DNA from: JAIVGZ01 sp964552205
Lineage (GTDB): Bacteria > Pseudomonadota > Gammaproteobacteria > Natronospirales > JAIVGZ01
Length of the DNA stretch: 35,559 bases
Direction of reading: 5' to 3'
Assembly (NCBI GenBank): GCA_964552205.1
Contig: CAZKFT010000020.1
Location: 1-35,559 of the forward strand
Position numbers and translations under genes: made by a program. Positions 1 to 8,517 of this stretch are shown one piece after another. The notes below the pieces were generated by a model. That model was not told the DNA's origin. It did no database searches and worked only from the letters and a program-made list of their open reading frames with translations. Every line of letters starts with the position of its first letter. Positions within the stretch are counted from its first letter, which is position 1.

Positions 1-5
1 AAAGT

Positions 6-82
6 TGGCGCGCCCGACTGGATTCGAACCAGTGACCCCTGCCTTCGGAGGGCAGTACTCTATCCAGCTGAGCTACGGGCGC
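6..82 (-). tRNA. tRNA-Arg (anticodon CCG)
   Basis: Read on the minus strand this is a complete cloverleaf. A 7-bp acceptor stem (GCGCCCG pairing with CGGGCGC) is followed by the D arm TAGCTCAGCTGGATAGAG, an anticodon stem CTGCC/GGCAG around the loop CTCCGAA, and the T arm with GGTTCGAATCC. The anticodon CCG decodes the arginine codon CGG. The 3' CCA is encoded in the DNA at positions 6-8. It lies divergently from the cytochrome gene. Confidence 0.96.
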
Positions 83-141
83 GTCGGGGCCGAAAGGATA
101 CCGCCTGACCGTCTGCGCGTCCATTCCCGGGGGCTTGAGGG

Positions 142-147
142 TATAAT
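142..147 (+). promoter_or_regulatory. Putative -10 element (TATAAT) for the cytochrome gene
   Basis: A perfect TATAAT lies 33 bases upstream of the GTG start of the cytochrome gene. No convincing -35 hexamer is visible at the expected distance, so only the -10 is claimed. The same short gap separates this gene from the divergent tRNA-Arg. Confidence 0.55.
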
Positions 148-180
148 AGGCGCTCTCTGGAACCCATCTTGGAGCACGCC

Positions 181-693
181 GTGAGTCAGGACCACGACAA
201 ACAGTTTTTCAACACTTTCGGCATTGTGATTGCTGTTCTGGTTGGCATCACGATTGCTATCGTCGCCATCGCCGGCACCATCGCGTCTCGCAGTGTGGAT
301 TCGGACAATCGTCGCAATCCCTATGCACAAGCGCAGGTGGTCGAGCGCATCCAGCCGCCAGCCCAGGTCGCGGTTGCGGGTGCCGGTACGGGTGGGGATA
401 CAGCCGGCGGAGCTGTCACGGTTGCTGCTTCAGCAGACGACAATCTCGGACAACGCACCTACCAGCAGGCCTGCTTCGCCTGCCACGGTACAGGCGCCGC
501 AGGCGCGCCGAAGATCGGCGATGCTGCAGACTGGACCGCGCGCGCTGAGCAAGGCCGCGATGTACTCATCCAGCACTCGATTGAAGGCTACATGGGTAGC
601 AAGGGCTATATGCCACCCAAGGGTGGTCAAGCGCAGTTGGCGGACGAAGCCGTCATCGCTGCCCTTGATTACATGCTGGAGCAGAGCAGATAA
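181..693 (+). CDS. Membrane-anchored c5-type cytochrome c
   Basis: Predicted 170-residue class I cytochrome c that carries electrons on the periplasmic side of the inner membrane. An N-terminal membrane anchor (about residues 9-32) is followed by a low-complexity Ala/Gly/Val-rich linker and a C-terminal heme domain. The heme-binding motif CFACH is at residues 98-102, and the likely axial methionine (GYMPPKGG) is near residue 144, both typical of the cytochrome c5 family. I chose GTG at 181 because GGAG at 171-174 sits six bases before it; the in-frame ATG at 169 precedes that ribosome site. It is a single-gene unit with its own -10 box and a downstream hairpin terminator. The redox partner cannot be told from the sequence; no oxidase genes are nearby. 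Confidence 0.88.
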   Translation: MSQDHDKQFFNTFGIVIAVLVGITIAIVAIAGTIASRSVDSDNRRNPYAQAQVVERIQPPAQVAVAGAGTGGDTAGGAVTVAASADDNLGQRTYQQACFACHGTGAAGAPKIGDAADWTARAEQGRDVLIQHSIEGYMGSKGYMPPKGGQAQLADEAVIAALDYMLEQSR

Positions 694-699
694 GACTCC

Positions 700-2703
700 T
701 TAGCGGGTCAGAAGGCCGCGCAGGGCAGCAATGCTGGCGCGGCCTTTTTCTTTGCGCACCTCTTCGCTGACCTCGGCTCCCGGCCGACTCCACTGCATCA
801 CATCCTCCGGCAGTTCCAGCAGGAACCGGCTGGGTTCGCACACCACATCCTCACGATGACGACGGCGCTTGCCAGCGTAGCTGATCCACAAGCGGCGCTG
901 CGCCCGCGTGATACCGACATACATCAAGCGGCGTTCCTCCTCGATGGTGTCTGCCTCGATACTGTTACGGTGCGGTAGTAACCCCTCCTCCACGCCGGTC
1001 AGGAACACAAAGGGGAACTCCAGACCCTTGGCGGCATGTAGCGTCGTCAAGGACACCTGGTCGCCACCCTCCTCGTCACGATCCAGCATGTCCATCAGCG
1101 ACATATGACCAAGCAGGTCACCCAACGACTTCTCGGGTCCTGGCTGTTTCTGCAGGTTTTCCATCCAGCCGATGAGCTCGTTGACCGTCTCCATTCGGCG
1201 ATCAGCGGTGATCACATCACGCGAGGTGTCCATCAACCAGCCGCGGTACGCGATGCGGTCCACCAACTCACGCACTACCTGGACCGGGTCGCCACGTTCT
1301 GCCGCATCCGCCGTTTCCACCAACAGGCGAGTGAATGCCCCCAGCGCGTTGGCGGAGCGAGGTGACAGCGACTGCGCCAGGCCCACCTCAAAGCTGGCGG
1401 CGAACAGGCTCATGCCGCGGCGCGAAGCGTACTCGCCGAGTTTTTCCAGCGTGCTCGATCCGATTTCCCGCCGCGGCGTGTTGGCGACGCGCAGGAACGC
1501 CGTGTCATCGTCCGGATTCACCAGGAGACGTAGGTAGGCCACCAAGTCGCGAACCTCTGCCCTGTCGAAGAATGATGTGCCACCTGACACACGGTAAGGG
1601 ACACGATGCTCGCGCAGCAGCTTTTCGAACGCGCGCGCCTGATGGTTTGAGCGATAGAGGATGGCGTAGTCCCGCCAGCGGTGCCCACGGCCGGCCTGAT
1701 GCGTGATGAGCTCCATGACGACTCGCTCGGCCTCACGCTGCCCGTCTTCGCAGGGAAACACCTCGATGGGATCCCCGTGGCCGAGAGCTGACCATAGCTT
1801 CTTTTCGAACAAGTGACTGTTGTTGGCAATCAGTGCGTTGGCAGCACTGAGAATGCGCTGGGAGGAACGATAGTTCTGCTCCAGCTTGACCACCTTGAGG
1901 CGCGGAAAGTCCTCCGCCAGCAGTGCGAGGTTTTCGGGTTGGGCACCGCGCCAGGCATAAATGGACTGGTCATCATCTCCGACTGCGGTCAGGTTCGCGC
2001 GCGGACCAGCAAGGAGTTTCAACAGCTCGTACTGTGCGGCGTTGGTGTCCTGGTATTCGTCCACCAGCAACCAGCGAAGGCGGTTTTGCCAAGCGTCGAG
2101 GATTTCCGGGTGACTGCGGAACAAATGCACCGGCCTAGCAATGAGGTCATCAAAATCGACCGCGTTGCAGGCACGCAGGTAGCGCTCGTACTGGACATAG
2201 GTACGGGCTGCTGCGACCTCTTGGGGGCTCTTGGCCTGCACAAGCGCTTCGTCCGGCTGGATGAGCCGGCTTTTCCACGCAGAGATGATCCACAGCATCT
2301 GCTCGGCGGCCTTACCCGGGTCCACCGCACCTTCGCGCTTGGTGAGTTCCTTGATAAGGCCGATGCCATCTTGTTGGTCGAAGATGGATACGCCTCGACG
2401 GCATCCCAAGGCCTTGTGCTCTTGGGAAATGATCTTCAGGCCAAGCGTGTGGAAAGTAGAAACCGTCAGCCCTTCGGCCCTCTCTGTACTGACCAGCGCG
2501 CTCACACGCTCGCGCATTTCGCGCGCAGCTTTGTTGGTGAAGGTCACCGCGGCGATGTTCTGGGGAGCAATACCCATGTCCTGCAGCAACCAAGCTATTT
2601 TGGCCGTGATGACACGCGTCTTGCCGCTGCCCGCACCAGCGAGCACCAACAGCGGTCCGTCGGCGTGGCGGACCGCCTCTAATTGAGAAGTATTGAGGTT
2701 CAA
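700..2703 (-). CDS. rep: ATP-dependent DNA helicase Rep
   Basis: Superfamily 1 3'-to-5' DNA helicase that helps replication forks past obstacles such as bound proteins. It is 667 residues, close to the usual length of Rep. Walker A is AGAGSGKT with Lys28, motif Ia includes TFTNKAAREM, motif II is VDEYQDTN, and motif III has GDDDQSIYAWRGA. The C-terminal motifs VSLTTLHAAKGLEF and VGITRAQRRLWISYA are present. The start is TTG at 2703, where the N-terminus MNLNTSQLEAVRHADGPLLVLAGAGS aligns with known Rep starts. This TTG overlaps the TGA of the upstream RAYT gene (TTGA), so rep is probably translationally coupled to it. The last codons contain the terminator of the converging cytochrome gene. 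Confidence 0.94.
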   Translation of the reverse strand: MNLNTSQLEAVRHADGPLLVLAGAGSGKTRVITAKIAWLLQDMGIAPQNIAAVTFTNKAAREMRERVSALVSTERAEGLTVSTFHTLGLKIISQEHKALGCRRGVSIFDQQDGIGLIKELTKREGAVDPGKAAEQMLWIISAWKSRLIQPDEALVQAKSPQEVAAARTYVQYERYLRACNAVDFDDLIARPVHLFRSHPEILDAWQNRLRWLLVDEYQDTNAAQYELLKLLAGPRANLTAVGDDDQSIYAWRGAQPENLALLAEDFPRLKVVKLEQNYRSSQRILSAANALIANNSHLFEKKLWSALGHGDPIEVFPCEDGQREAERVVMELITHQAGRGHRWRDYAILYRSNHQARAFEKLLREHRVPYRVSGGTSFFDRAEVRDLVAYLRLLVNPDDDTAFLRVANTPRREIGSSTLEKLGEYASRRGMSLFAASFEVGLAQSLSPRSANALGAFTRLLVETADAAERGDPVQVVRELVDRIAYRGWLMDTSRDVITADRRMETVNELIGWMENLQKQPGPEKSLGDLLGHMSLMDMLDRDEEGGDQVSLTTLHAAKGLEFPFVFLTGVEEGLLPHRNSIEADTIEEERRLMYVGITRAQRRLWISYAGKRRRHREDVVCEPSRFLLELPEDVMQWSRPGAEVSEEVRKEKGRASIAALRGLLTR
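712..749 (+). terminator. Rho-independent terminator after the cytochrome gene
   Basis: A perfect 10-bp stem (AAGGCCGCGC at 712-721, GCGCGGCCTT at 737-746) with a 15-base loop is followed by a T run ending at 749. It points in the cytochrome direction and starts 18 bases after that stop codon. It lies inside the last codons of the converging rep gene, encoding part of the tail KEKGRASIAALRG. Confidence 0.75.
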
Positions 2704-3614
2704 GGAAGCCTGCGTGTGATGGTCTCAACTTGACCGCGAAGGCTTTCGTCCTTCTGTAACCGGTCCCGGCAACGTCGCACCGTTACCGATACGGTGGAGA
2801 CATGCTGAATGTTCAGTGTCTGCGCGATGTCTTCCAGAGAATGTCCCCCGGGACTCCGTGCCAACAGCATGGTGATGGCCCGTGGCGTGGCTTGCTCTCC
2901 GCGACCCCGCTTCGCTTCCAGCAAGGATTCCGGTGCAAGGCCAAAGGCTGCCGACACTGTGCGCACGATTTGATCGATGCTGACCTTTCCCGCAGGCGCG
3001 TCATCCTGCACACCCGGGATTCTGGGCTGGCCGAGAACCGGACGGACTCGCTGGCGCGAGTAAAACGTCGCCGTTTCCGCATCTACTCCATAAGACACAT
3101 AGTTGAGATAGGCGCTTGCGCCGCCTGCCAGCTGTAACAGCGTCTTGGTATGCAGCCAGCCAGGTATCTCAATCTTGGCGCCCATGGCCCGCAGACTGGA
3201 CCACCTGAACAACAAGGGATCGCTCACCAGCCCACGCTCCCTGGGCAACAGGTGAATATACCGACTGACCCGTAGCGGCCACCCATCGGGGTCCAGCAAC
3301 ACCGAGCGGTACCTGCGTCCAAATACCGGTCCGTCCCGGCGGCCGTCACGCCGGCACCAGTGCGCATATTGGCCATTGAGCTGACGCATCATCTGGGGAA
3401 GGTTGGGCTGGGGCGTGCGTAGCAGCAAGTGATACCCGTTGGTCAACAGGCAATAGCTATGCACCTCCACGCGGGTTGCTTCACAAACCTCGGCGAGCAC
3501 ATCCAGGAACGCCGCGCCGTATTCACCGGTTTCGAACACGGGCTCGCTCCCCGTACCGTGGGAGAACACGTGGTACCAGGCGCCAGGATACAGGATGCGG
3601 GTGGGACGACTCAC
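2700..3614 (-). CDS. REP-associated tyrosine transposase (RAYT) with altered HUH motif and C-terminal helix-turn-helix
   Basis: Y1-type (IS200/IS605-like) tyrosine transposase of the RAYT group, single chromosomal proteins that recognise REP palindromes. From the GTG at 3614 it is 304 residues. The fold signatures are YHVFSHG (residues 14-20), HSYCLL (52-57), LNGQYAHW with the likely catalytic Tyr84, FGRRYRSVLLD and RYIHLLPRERGLV. The family HUH motif normally reads NHxHLL; here residues 59-64 are NGYHLL, so the first metal-binding histidine is replaced by glycine (codon GGG). The C-terminal ~90 residues (AGKVSIDQIVRTVSAAFGL... SLEDIAQTLNIQHVSTVSVTVRRCRDRL) resemble the DnaA-like helix-turn-helix found in longer RAYTs. 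I rejected a longer ORF starting at 3794 because its first 60 codons lack family similarity and overlap the divergent decarboxylase. No strong ribosome site precedes the GTG. Its stop overlaps the rep start. Confidence 0.85.
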   Translation of the reverse strand: MSRPTRILYPGAWYHVFSHGTGSEPVFETGEYGAAFLDVLAEVCEATRVEVHSYCLLTNGYHLLLRTPQPNLPQMMRQLNGQYAHWCRRDGRRDGPVFGRRYRSVLLDPDGWPLRVSRYIHLLPRERGLVSDPLLFRWSSLRAMGAKIEIPGWLHTKTLLQLAGGASAYLNYVSYGVDAETATFYSRQRVRPVLGQPRIPGVQDDAPAGKVSIDQIVRTVSAAFGLAPESLLEAKRGRGEQATPRAITMLLARSPGGHSLEDIAQTLNIQHVSTVSVTVRRCRDRLQKDESLRGQVETITRRLP

Positions 3615-3658
3615 TGCGCCATGATGGTACGCCGAGCGATTTCGCGCAAGAATGGGCC

Positions 3659-5244
3659 ATGAGCAATGACCATATGGATGCCGAAACCTTCCGCGCGCTC
3701 GGACACGACATGATTGACTGGATTGCGGACTACCACGCCACAATCGAGTCGCGCCCGGTCCTTTCAACGGTGGCACCGGGCGACATTCGCGCACAGCTAC
3801 CGGACCACCCTCCGCAGCACGGTGAATCCTTCGATGCCGTTTTCGCCGACTTTGAACGCATCGTGATGCCGGGCATCACCCACTGGCAATCCCCGAATTG
3901 GTTCGCATTTTTTCCTGCCAACATTTCCTATCCGTCGATACTCGGAGACCTCTTGTCTTCCGGGCTGGGTGTACAGGGCATGCTCTGGACCACCTCGCCC
4001 GCCTGCACCGAGTTGGAAACCCATGTCATGGACTGGCTGGCGGAGATGTTGGGTTTGCCGGAACGGTTCTCCTCGCGCGGCACTGGGGGTGGAGTACTTC
4101 ACGACACAGCGTCCAGTGCGGTCCTATGCGCCATGCTGGCCGCGCGCGAGCGGGCCACGAAAGGTGAGGGAAATCGCAAGGGCGTGCACCAAAAACTCGT
4201 CGCCTACACCTCCTCCCAAGCGCACTCCTCTGTGGAGAAAGCTGCGGGCATCATCGGCATCGGGCGGGAGCGGCTCCGACTCATCCCGGTGGATGAGTCC
4301 TTCGCGATGGATTCGACAGCACTGTCCGCACGGGTCGAGGCCGACATCGCCGAGGGATTCACACCCTTCTTCGTATGCGCGACGGTGGGCACGACCGCGT
4401 CGAACGCCATCGATCCGGTCCGGGAAATCGGGGCGCTATGCCAGAAACACGACCTATGGCTACATGTGGACGCGGCCATGTCGGGTACTGCGGCGTTGTG
4501 CCCAGAGTTCCGCTGGATTCAGGATGGGGTGGAGCTCGCGGACAGTTACAACTTCAACCCACACAAGTGGATGCTCACGAACTTCGATTGCAGCGCGTTT
4601 TGGGTTGCTGATCGCTACTGGTTGCTGGAGGCCTTGAGTATCCTCCCGGAATACATGCGCAACAAAGCCACCGAGTCCGGTGCGGTCATCGACTATCGTG
4701 ACTGGCAGGTGCCCCTGGGTCGCCGCTTCCGCGCGCTCAAACTATGGTTTGTGATCCGTCACTACGGAGTCGAAGGACTTCGCACCATGGTCAGACATCA
4801 TGTCGTACTCGCTCAGGACTTCGCCGAGCGCGTTCGCCGCAGCGAGAATTTCGAGCTGGCCGCACCTGTTCCGCTGAACCTGGTCTGCTTCCGCCTGAAG
4901 AACGGCGATGACACGGCCAATCGGGAATTGCTCGACCGAATCAACGCGACGGGGAAGCTCTATATGAGCCACGGCGCTCACGACGGCAGGGTCGCGCTAC
5001 GATTCTGTATCGGTCATGCCCGGACCGAAGCCCGTCATGTTGATGCCGCCTGGGANNNNNNNNNNNNNNNNNNNNNNNNNNNNNNNNNNNNNNNNNNNNN
5101 NNNNNNNNNNNNNNNNNNNNNNNNNNNNNNNNNNNNNNNNNNNNNNNNNNNNNNNGATTCTGTATCGGTCATGCCCGGACCGAAGCCCGTCATGTTGATG
5201 CCGCCTGGGAGGCGATCAGCTCCGCAGCCCGTGACCTTTGTTGA
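3659..5244 (+). CDS. PLP-dependent aromatic-L-amino-acid decarboxylase family protein (contains an assembly gap)
   Basis: Group II pyridoxal-phosphate decarboxylase that would remove CO2 from an aromatic amino acid such as tryptophan, tyrosine or phenylalanine. The N-terminus (FRALGHDMIDWIADY) and the stretch GITHWQSPNWFAFFPAN are typical. The cofactor-binding parts are HVDAAMSGTAALCPEFR and the Schiff-base lysine in NFNPHKWMLTNFDC. The reading frame is interrupted by 100 N at 5056-5155, but the 55 bases before the gap equal the 55 bases after it. Removing one copy and the Ns leaves 477 codons in frame, giving a 476-residue protein ending AAWEAISSAARDLC, the normal family length. The ATG at 3659 was chosen because upstream residues show no family similarity. 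The 3' end overlaps the converging yadH by 29 bases. Substrate is not decidable from sequence. Confidence 0.9.
5056..5155. other. Assembly gap of 100 N, probably false
   Basis: Exactly 100 N, with bases 5001-5055 repeated identically at 5156-5210. The gap therefore looks like two contig ends that overlap by 55 bases and were joined without merging. Collapsing it (155 bases removed) restores the decarboxylase frame. Confidence 0.93.
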
Positions 5245-5992
5245 GCAGGTACATCGCGATGCCCCACAACATGGCGAGGAAGGTGAGGATCATGAACCAG
5301 GCCATACCGATGTTGACATCACCCACACCCAGCATGGCATAGCGGACTGCATTCACCATGTAGAGAATCGGATTGAACAGGGATATGTCGCGCCAAATGC
5401 CCGGTAGCAGATCCACTGTGTAGAACACCCCGCCCAGATAGGTGAGGGGTGTGAGCACGAAAGTCGGGATGATGGAGATGTCGTCGAACTTGTTCGCATA
5501 GACCGCATTGATAAACCCGGCCAGCGAGAACACCACGGCGGTCAGCGTCACCACAGCGACCATCAGCACCGGGTGGTGGACTTCGAGCGGGGTGAAGAAC
5601 ATCGCCACCGCGGTGACCAATCCGCCGATGATGACGCCACGCAGCACGCCACCGGCGACATACCCCATTAGAATCAACCAGTTCGGGAGCGGTGATACCA
5701 GCAACTCCTCCACGAACTTGCCGAACTTCGCACCGAAGAAACTCGAGCTCACATTCGCGTAGGCATTGGTCAGGACCGCCATGATGATCAGTCCGGGGGC
5801 GATGTACAGCATGTAATCATAGCCACCCATCTGTCCGATGCGGCGACCGATGAGCGCTCCGAAGATGATGAAGTACAGGGTCATGGTGATGACGGGCGGT
5901 AGCAGCGTCTGCGGCCAGATGCGAAGCACGCGGCGCACTTCCCGACGCACTATGGTCAGGAACCCAATCCAGTTGGCGTTGGCGCGCGACAT
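5216..5992 (-). CDS. yadH: ABC-2 type transporter permease, YadH-like
   Basis: Inner-membrane permease of an ABC-2 type exporter, 258 residues, with about six hydrophobic segments (e.g. TLLPPVITMTLYFIIFGALI, MLYIAPGLIIMAVLTNAYAN, MAWFMILTFLAMLWGIAMYLL). The signature stretch ANVSSSFFGAKFGKFVEELL and the family motif LTYLGGVFYTVDLLPGIW match YadH. Its ATG overlaps the stop of the ATPase gene by one base (TGATG), so the two are a transporter pair. The transported substrate of YadGH is unknown. The 3' end overlaps the converging decarboxylase by 29 bases, with no room for a terminator between them. Confidence 0.9.
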   Translation of the reverse strand: MSRANANWIGFLTIVRREVRRVLRIWPQTLLPPVITMTLYFIIFGALIGRRIGQMGGYDYMLYIAPGLIIMAVLTNAYANVSSSFFGAKFGKFVEELLVSPLPNWLILMGYVAGGVLRGVIIGGLVTAVAMFFTPLEVHHPVLMVAVVTLTAVVFSLAGFINAVYANKFDDISIIPTFVLTPLTYLGGVFYTVDLLPGIWRDISLFNPILYMVNAVRYAMLGVGDVNIGMAWFMILTFLAMLWGIAMYLLNKGHGLRS

Positions 5993-6909
5993 CAGGCCTT
6001 GCCCCTCTCGACTAGGCGCAGGAAGAGTTCCTCGAGTCGGTTCACCTTGTTGCGCATGCTGATGACCTCGATGCCCGCCACCGTTAGGCGCGCGAACAGG
6101 TCATTGACGCTCTGCTCCTTCGACACTTCCACTTCCAGTGTGCACGCATCCACCTGGCGGATGACATAGCCCGGAATCGACGGAAGATTCTCGCAGCTGC
6201 CCCGCAGATTGAACTCGAAGGTTTCCACGTTCAGGCGCGTGAGCAGATCGCGGGTGCGTGCGTTCTCAATGATGCGCCCGTGGTCAATAATGGCGATATT
6301 GCGGCACAGGCTTTCCGCTTCCTCGAGGTAGTGCGTGGTGAGGATGATGGTGGTGCCCTCTCCGTTGATACGCTTGAGGAACGCCCACATGGAACGCCGG
6401 ATTTCGATATCCACGCCGGCCGTCGGCTCGTCAAGGATCAACAATCTGGGCTCATGCACCAGAGCGCGGGCAATCATCAAGCGCCGCTTCATGCCACCCG
6501 ACAGGTTGCGCGCGATGTCGTCGCGCTTCTCCCACAGACTGAGTTGCTTCAGGTACTTCTCCGCCCGCTCTTTCGCCACCGCCCGGGGGATACCGTAGAA
6601 GCCGGCCTGGTTGATAAGAATGTCGCGGCACTTCTCGAACTGATTGAAGTTGATTTCTTGCGGGACCAGCCCGATGCAGGCCTTGGCCTCTTCCAGGTCG
6701 GAGTCAATGTCGTGCTCGAACACCGACACCGAACCACCGGTCTTGTTCACCAAAGAAGTGACGATACCGATGGCCGTGGTTTTGCCAGCACCGTTGGGTC
6801 CGAGCAGCCCGAAAAAGCCTCCCTCCTGCACCTCGAGGTCTATGCCCCTCAGTGCGTGGACCTTGTCTCCATAGGTCTTCTCAAGGCCTTTTATGGAAAG
6901 GGCTTTCAC
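5992..6909 (-). CDS. yadG: ABC transporter ATP-binding protein, YadG-like
   Basis: Cytoplasmic ATPase that would power the YadH permease; 305 residues. Walker A is GPNGAGKT (residues 37-44, Lys43), the Q-loop lies in LVPQEINFNQFEKCRD, the signature is LSGGMKRRL, Walker B is RLLILDEPTAGVD, and the switch histidine is in TTHYLEEAE. The C-terminal ~80 residues form the extra domain usual in this subfamily. The start is GTG at 6909, directly abutting the TAA of the abgT-family gene (6910-6912), so it is read through from that gene. It overlaps yadH by one base. Confidence 0.92.
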   Translation of the reverse strand: MKALSIKGLEKTYGDKVHALRGIDLEVQEGGFFGLLGPNGAGKTTAIGIVTSLVNKTGGSVSVFEHDIDSDLEEAKACIGLVPQEINFNQFEKCRDILINQAGFYGIPRAVAKERAEKYLKQLSLWEKRDDIARNLSGGMKRRLMIARALVHEPRLLILDEPTAGVDIEIRRSMWAFLKRINGEGTTIILTTHYLEEAESLCRNIAIIDHGRIIENARTRDLLTRLNVETFEFNLRGSCENLPSIPGYVIRQVDACTLEVEVSKEQSVNDLFARLTVAGIEVISMRNKVNRLEELFLRLVERGKA

Positions 6910-8475
6910 TTATGGTGCGATGTACTCGTATCCACCCTGGAACCCGAGCGGTATGCCAAGTGCCCAGTAAATGAGAAGGTATGCCGTCCACGCTGCCAGC
7001 AGTACCAAGCAGTAGGGCAGCATCATCGCAACCAGCGTACCAATGCCGGTGTTGGTGACATATTTGCGGCAGAACACCACCACCAGCGGGAAGTAAGGCA
7101 TCAGCGGTGTGATGATGTTGGTGGTCGAATCGCCGACGCGATAGGCGGCCTGGGTGAGTTCAGGCGAGATACCGAGCAGCATGAGCATAGGAACGAAGAT
7201 TGGTGCGATGAGCGCCCACTTTGCCGACGCAGAGCCCACGAAGACATTCACGAACCCGGTCAGCAGGATGATGCCAACGATGGTGACCTGCGGTGGGAAC
7301 AGCAACTGCCCGGCCTCGTCCGTCAGCAGACCGGCCCCCTTCAGAGCCAGCAGCACACCAAGGTTGGAGGTGGTGAACGCAGCAATGAACTGGGCGCAGA
7401 AAAAGGCCATCACGATGTAATAGCCCATCGTGCTCATGGATTTGCTCATGCCCTCGATGATGTCGCGGTGACTGGAAACGGTACCGGCAACATAACCATA
7501 GACGATGCCTGGAATAATGAAGAACAGGAAGATGAGCGGCACGATGGATTGCATAATCGGCGCCGCAAACTCAACCAGAGAACCAGTCGCTGGATTGCGG
7601 AACGGCGAACCCTCTGGAATCAGCGAGAGTGTCAACAGAAGCAAGCCGAGGGCCATCGAGCCTGCAGCCCAGGCCAAGCCCCTTGCCTCAACCGGGTTTA
7701 GCGCCTCGAGCTTGGGCATGTCGCTCATGTCACCGTCCACCTTCGTCTGGCGGTTGAGGCGTGGCTCGATGACCTTGTCGGTCAGCCACCAGACCAGCAG
7801 GATGATGAGCACGCTCGAACTGGCAGTGAAGAAGTAATTGGCCAGCACGTTCACCTCGACTGCTGGGTCGATGATGTTTGCAGCGGCCTGTGTGAAGCCC
7901 TGCAACAGCGGATCGATGGCGGAGGGAACGAAGTTGGCCGAGAATCCGCCCGAGACACCTGCAAACGCCGCAGCGATACCCGCCAGCGGATGTCTGCCGG
8001 CAGCGTAGAACATCACTGCACCCAAGGGGATGACGAGGACATAACCCGCATCGACGGCCGTGTGGCTGATGATGCCCACCGCAACGAGCATGGGTGTCAG
8101 CAGTATCCGGGAGGTGAACCCAAGCACCCAGCGCAGTCCCGCGTTGATTAGTCCGGTGTGCTCGGCGACCCCGACGCCCAACAGCGCCACCAATACCACC
8201 CCGAGCGGGGCGAAGTTCACGAAGGTCGTGACCATGCGGGTCATGAAGCTGACCAAAGACTGCCCTGTGAGCTGGTTCTGGACGACGATGGCTTCGCCCG
8301 TGCGTGGGTCAATTTCCGAGAAGTTCACCCCCGAGAAAATCCAGGACAGGACCCAGACCACAAACAGCAATATCAGGAAGAGTGCTGCGGGATCCGGCAG
8401 TTTGTTGCCGACCACCTCGATGGCGTTCAGCATGCGATCCAGCAGACGTGGCTTGGTGACCTGACCTTCGCTCAT
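6910..8475 (-). CDS. AbgT-family transporter
   Basis: Predicted inner-membrane transporter of the AbgT family, 521 residues with about a dozen hydrophobic segments. Founding members import p-aminobenzoyl-glutamate (AbgT) or are linked to drug resistance and sulfonamide export (MtrF). The N-terminus (LLDRMLNAIEVVGNKLPDPAALF) and the conserved stretches GVAEHTGLINAGLRW, ISHTAVDAGYVLVIPLGA, FVNVFVGSASAKWALIAPIFVPM and RVGDSTTNIITPLMPYFPLV are typical of the family. GGAGG lies about five bases before the ATG. It sits between a multidrug-type RND pump and YadGH on the same strand, which favours an efflux role here, but import cannot be excluded. Confidence 0.9.
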   Translation of the reverse strand: MSEGQVTKPRLLDRMLNAIEVVGNKLPDPAALFLILLFVVWVLSWIFSGVNFSEIDPRTGEAIVVQNQLTGQSLVSFMTRMVTTFVNFAPLGVVLVALLGVGVAEHTGLINAGLRWVLGFTSRILLTPMLVAVGIISHTAVDAGYVLVIPLGAVMFYAAGRHPLAGIAAAFAGVSGGFSANFVPSAIDPLLQGFTQAAANIIDPAVEVNVLANYFFTASSSVLIILLVWWLTDKVIEPRLNRQTKVDGDMSDMPKLEALNPVEARGLAWAAGSMALGLLLLTLSLIPEGSPFRNPATGSLVEFAAPIMQSIVPLIFLFFIIPGIVYGYVAGTVSSHRDIIEGMSKSMSTMGYYIVMAFFCAQFIAAFTTSNLGVLLALKGAGLLTDEAGQLLFPPQVTIVGIILLTGFVNVFVGSASAKWALIAPIFVPMLMLLGISPELTQAAYRVGDSTTNIITPLMPYFPLVVVFCRKYVTNTGIGTLVAMMLPYCLVLLAAWTAYLLIYWALGIPLGFQGGYEYIAP

Positions 8476-8517
8476 AGAAGCCTCCCCGGGGGCTAGTTCT
8501 GAAGTACCCGCTGGATT

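Noticed and set aside
1813..2682. Plus-strand ORF of 289 codons opposite rep
   Set aside because: Antisense shadow of a high-GC gene; helicase motifs are on the other strand.
3615..3794. N-terminal extension of the RAYT by 60 codons
   Set aside because: The extension has no family similarity, is Arg/Ser/Pro-rich, and overlaps the start of the divergent decarboxylase.
4265..4280. CGGGAGCGGCTCC inside the decarboxylase gene
   Set aside because: It encodes the conserved GRERLRLIPVD region of the family and lacks the REP palindrome.
5001..5210. 55-base direct repeat as a possible target-site or recombination repeat
   Set aside because: The identical pattern at the second 100-N gap, and frame restoration after collapse at both, show that it is an assembly effect.
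6280..7701. Plus-strand ORF of 473 codons opposite yadG and the AbgT-family gene
   Set aside because: Its product is rich in His, Gln and Arg with no recognisable domain, while the opposite strand encodes two clear families over the same bases.
8476..8517. Hairpin-like CCCCCGGGG sequence between the RND and AbgT-family genes
   Set aside because: Pairing is offset and there is no T run, so it supports neither a terminator nor a clear block of the ribosome site.
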